The notes under the pieces were generated by a model, which saw nothing but the letters and a program-made list of their open reading frames with translations, was not told where the DNA came from and searched no databases. A stretch of 64,000 nucleotides of DNA, taken from Armatimonadota bacterium (lineage in GTDB: Bacteria; Armatimonadota; Armatimonadia; Armatimonadales; Capsulimonadaceae). The stretch lies in the NCBI GenBank assembly GCA_025354405.1, contig JANXMY010000082.1, positions 1 to 64,000 of the forward strand, read 5' to 3'. Shown here one piece after another: positions 61,963-64,000 of the stretch. Position 1 is the first letter of the stretch. The number at the start of each line of letters is the position of its first letter. A program made the translations under genes and the position numbers.

Positions 61963-63573
61963 ATGGCGATCTCTTCACTCCGCGCTTCTGCGCTCATCGC
62001 GCTGCTGAGCCTGTGTGTCTCTAAGGCACAGGCTCAGCTTCTTCCCACGCCACCGGCGGCTGGCGAGATGGCATTTGCCGCGGGGAACTGGGAATCAGCC
62101 CAAAAGTTTTACTCCGCCGCTGTTGAAGCAGCACCCGAAGCACTGGCCCCGCGCCTGGGTCTGATACGGACCCTGATGCGGCAGGATAACTGGCCGGAGG
62201 TGCTCACAGAGGCACAGGCCGCCACGCTTAAGTTCCCTGCTTGTGCCGACTCCCACGGGCTGCTCGCGCTGGCATTAATTCGGGCCGGCTGGTCCGGGGA
62301 GTATGTCAAAGAAGCCGCACAATCCCTTGCCCTCGATGCAAACAATTTCTGGGGACTGCTTGCGACCGGCCGGGCCGCCGAGTGGGAAGGCGACTACAAA
62401 GCTGCGCATTGTTGTTTTTGGCGTGCCTCGGAGACGCATCCGGAGTGGCCCGAAGGCTGGGGACAGCTGCTGGTTCTCGAGGACGACACACTTACCCCGA
62501 AGGAGGCGATACAGATCGCCTCGATCTATCTCAAACTTGACCCGCATGGCCATCCACACCGTGAAATCGTCGAGAATGCCCGTGATATCACTGAAAACGT
62601 CGCAGCCTATCAAACAGTTTTCAGCGAGAACAAAACCTTTCAGCGTATTCACTCACCCGGCACGGCAGGGACTGAAACCCTCCAGTCCAGCACCATGGCA
62701 GTCGACTTCCTGGGAGATTTCGCAATATTTCCAGTGACGATCAACGGTCAGCCCTTCCGCCTTTTATTCGACACAGGGGGTGGGAGTGATATTCTACTCT
62801 ATTGGAACTCCGCCAAACGCCTGCACCTCCGTAGCCTTGCCCATACCCACATTCGCGGCGTCGGCGGTTCAGAAAAATCAGACGTGCTCAAGGCGGAATC
62901 GATGGAAATCGCCGGCATTCCATTTCGATCCATTAAAATCGTGACCGCCGAGACAATGGTTGAGAAGACGGATGGGATATTTGGCGGGAATATCTTGAAT
63001 GACTCCGTCGTTACTTTGGACTTTGAGAAAAAAACTGCACTTCTGATGAATGGGGCAAACGCGCGGGCCCCGGCCCCGCTTTCCGGTGACAAAAGTATCA
63101 CTCTGCCTTTCCACTACTATCATGGATGTCTCTATATTCAAGCGGCTGTCAATGGGCGGCCCCTCTGGGCCCTGCTCGATACGGGAGCGTTTCGGTCCAC
63201 CCTCTCCCTGCGGCTCGCACGTGAGCAGCTCAAGGGGATGCCAAAAGAAGATGTCCAGACTGGAACTTTCAGAGGCAAGCGTGGGGTTGGCAATAGTGAT
63301 GACAGCATGCAGTATGTCGTTTCCCGCTACGAATCGCAGATCCAGCTCAGTCAGAACCCACCGGTATACATTCCCATCGACACCGCAGGAACATCCGATC
63401 TAGACCGACAGATCAGCCCGTCAGCGCAGACCGATTTCGAAATCAGCCTGTGGTTGGGTATGTCCAGCTTTACCTACGCACGCCGTATCACGTTTGATTA
63501 TCCTCGGCACCAGCTGATATTCGAGTATAAAGATCCGGATTTAACCTCTCCAGCTCGGCCGGCAAAAAAGTGA
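61963..63573 (+). CDS. Exported TPR protein with two retropepsin-like domains
   Basis: A 536-residue protein with a signal peptide (ASALIALLSLCVSKAQA). Residues 30-200 contain TPR-like repeats. Then two aspartyl-protease folds, each with an Asp-Thr-Gly site: LLFDTGGGSDILLYWN (Asp about 269) and ALLDTGAFRSTLSLRL (about 405). Two such half-domains in one chain could pair as in pepsin, though each is retropepsin-like. No Shine-Dalgarno precedes ATG 61963. It overlaps ftcD by 4 bp. Confidence 0.88.
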   Translation: MAISSLRASALIALLSLCVSKAQAQLLPTPPAAGEMAFAAGNWESAQKFYSAAVEAAPEALAPRLGLIRTLMRQDNWPEVLTEAQAATLKFPACADSHGLLALALIRAGWSGEYVKEAAQSLALDANNFWGLLATGRAAEWEGDYKAAHCCFWRASETHPEWPEGWGQLLVLEDDTLTPKEAIQIASIYLKLDPHGHPHREIVENARDITENVAAYQTVFSENKTFQRIHSPGTAGTETLQSSTMAVDFLGDFAIFPVTINGQPFRLLFDTGGGSDILLYWNSAKRLHLRSLAHTHIRGVGGSEKSDVLKAESMEIAGIPFRSIKIVTAETMVEKTDGIFGGNILNDSVVTLDFEKKTALLMNGANARAPAPLSGDKSITLPFHYYHGCLYIQAAVNGRPLWALLDTGAFRSTLSLRLAREQLKGMPKEDVQTGTFRGKRGVGNSDDSMQYVVSRYESQIQLSQNPPVYIPIDTAGTSDLDRQISPSAQTDFEISLWLGMSSFTYARRITFDYPRHQLIFEYKDPDLTSPARPAKK

Positions 63574-64000
63574 CTCCACAGATTCAATGCATACCTAACT
63601 TCAGCGAGGGCCGAGACACGGTCATCATCACCGCAATCGTTGATGCCGTGCGCCAAACGCCCGGGGTAAGATTAGCCGATTGGAGCGCAGATGCCGACCA
63701 CCACCGGCTCGTCGTGACATTCGTCGGCCCCCCGGAGCCGGTACGGAACGCCGCCCTCGCCGCCGCCGAGGCCGCCATTCGCTTCATCGACCTGCGGCAA
63801 CACCGCGGCGTTCATCCGCGACACGGGGCTTTAGATGTGCTGCCCTTTGTTCCACTCACCAATATTTCCCTTGAAGAATGTGCCGTTCTCGCCCGTGAAG
63901 TGGGCCGGGAGCTGGCGGAACGCCACGACTTGCCGGTGTTTCTCTATGAGGCTGCAGCAGCCGAGGCCCCCTCACTGCCATTTGTACGTAAACATATTTT
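63570..64000 (+). CDS. ftcD: Glutamate formiminotransferase (partial, runs off end)
   Basis: GTG 63570 overlaps the previous stop (GTGA). The first 143 residues read IPNFSEGRDTVIITAIVDAV, DHHRLVVTFVG, and HRGVHPRHGALDVLPFVPL, the N-terminal FtcD domain with its folate and catalytic His residues. The enzyme moves a formimino group from formiminoglutamate to THF, in histidine degradation or one-carbon metabolism. The rest lies outside the window. Confidence 0.93.
   Translation, partial: MTPQIQCIPNFSEGRDTVIITAIVDAVRQTPGVRLADWSADADHHRLVVTFVGPPEPVRNAALAAAEAAIRFIDLRQHRGVHPRHGALDVLPFVPLTNISLEECAVLAREVGRELAERHDLPVFLYEAAAAEAPSLPFVRKHI

Overview
Bacterial chromosomal DNA of moderately high GC with dense, often overlapping genes. 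Three type II pseudopilins of the H-X9-DG kind, a PEP-CTERM protein, a DUF1800/DUF1501 pair, two YfhO-type membrane proteins and many consensus sigma70 promoters fit a heterotrophic, pseudopilin-rich phylum. Armatimonadota is my best guess; Planctomycetota or Verrucomicrobiota are alternatives. This rests on gene content only and no marker gene settles it.

Layout. 1-2550: accessory DNA. It holds an internally deleted IS3-family remnant, then three small cassette genes on the minus strand, each followed by an attC-like site and with no integrase nearby (a CALIN). 2555-4989: a HAD hydrolase and pyrK-pyrD. 5028-12942 (minus): a thiamine operon led by a textbook promoter, a TPP riboswitch and a terminator: thiC, a Uma2-family nuclease gene, thiG, tenI, thiS, a pseudopilin, thiO and a thiD-thiE fusion. 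13175-13420 and 23615-23829: two copies of a MITE-like palindromic element with long terminal inverted repeats and likely 7-bp target duplications. 13584-20331: priA, def, fmt, a TPR protein and a YfhO protein. 20305-24566 (minus): a STAS protein, a CPBP-family membrane protein, an MTA/SAH deaminase-like amidohydrolase, a pseudopilin and two small proteins. 24655-33735: tRNA-Ser, trpD, a frameshifted trpC, a divergent blue-light (LOV) PAS-PP2C phosphatase, trpF, a secreted esterase, a minisatellite, and trpB-trpA. 33791-39252: deoC, polA, nfo and nadA. 39357-46964: DUF1800/DUF1501, a zinc-finger protein, a PEP-CTERM protein, rsfS and several exported proteins. 46972-54806: a decayed winged-HTH regulator beside sbtA, a cluster that looks like quinone or electrophile defence (carboxylesterase, WrbA, DoxX, HxlR regulator), GH16 glucanase, a pseudopilin, glmS and a beta-carbonic anhydrase. 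54803-64000: a nucleoside phosphorylase, a second YfhO protein, a STAS protein, a liv transporter lacking its ATPases, DUF5335, a double retropepsin protein and the start of ftcD.

How the genes work together. Thiamine genes are switched as a block by TPP. Tryptophan genes are scattered in three pieces. The LOV phosphatase could act on STAS proteins such as the two encoded here. Several genes have a -10 box ending only 5-10 nt before the start codon, which implies leaderless mRNAs. The most unusual items are the integron cassette array, the MITE family, the pseudopilin with no normal start codon inside the thiamine operon, and the LOV-PP2C protein.
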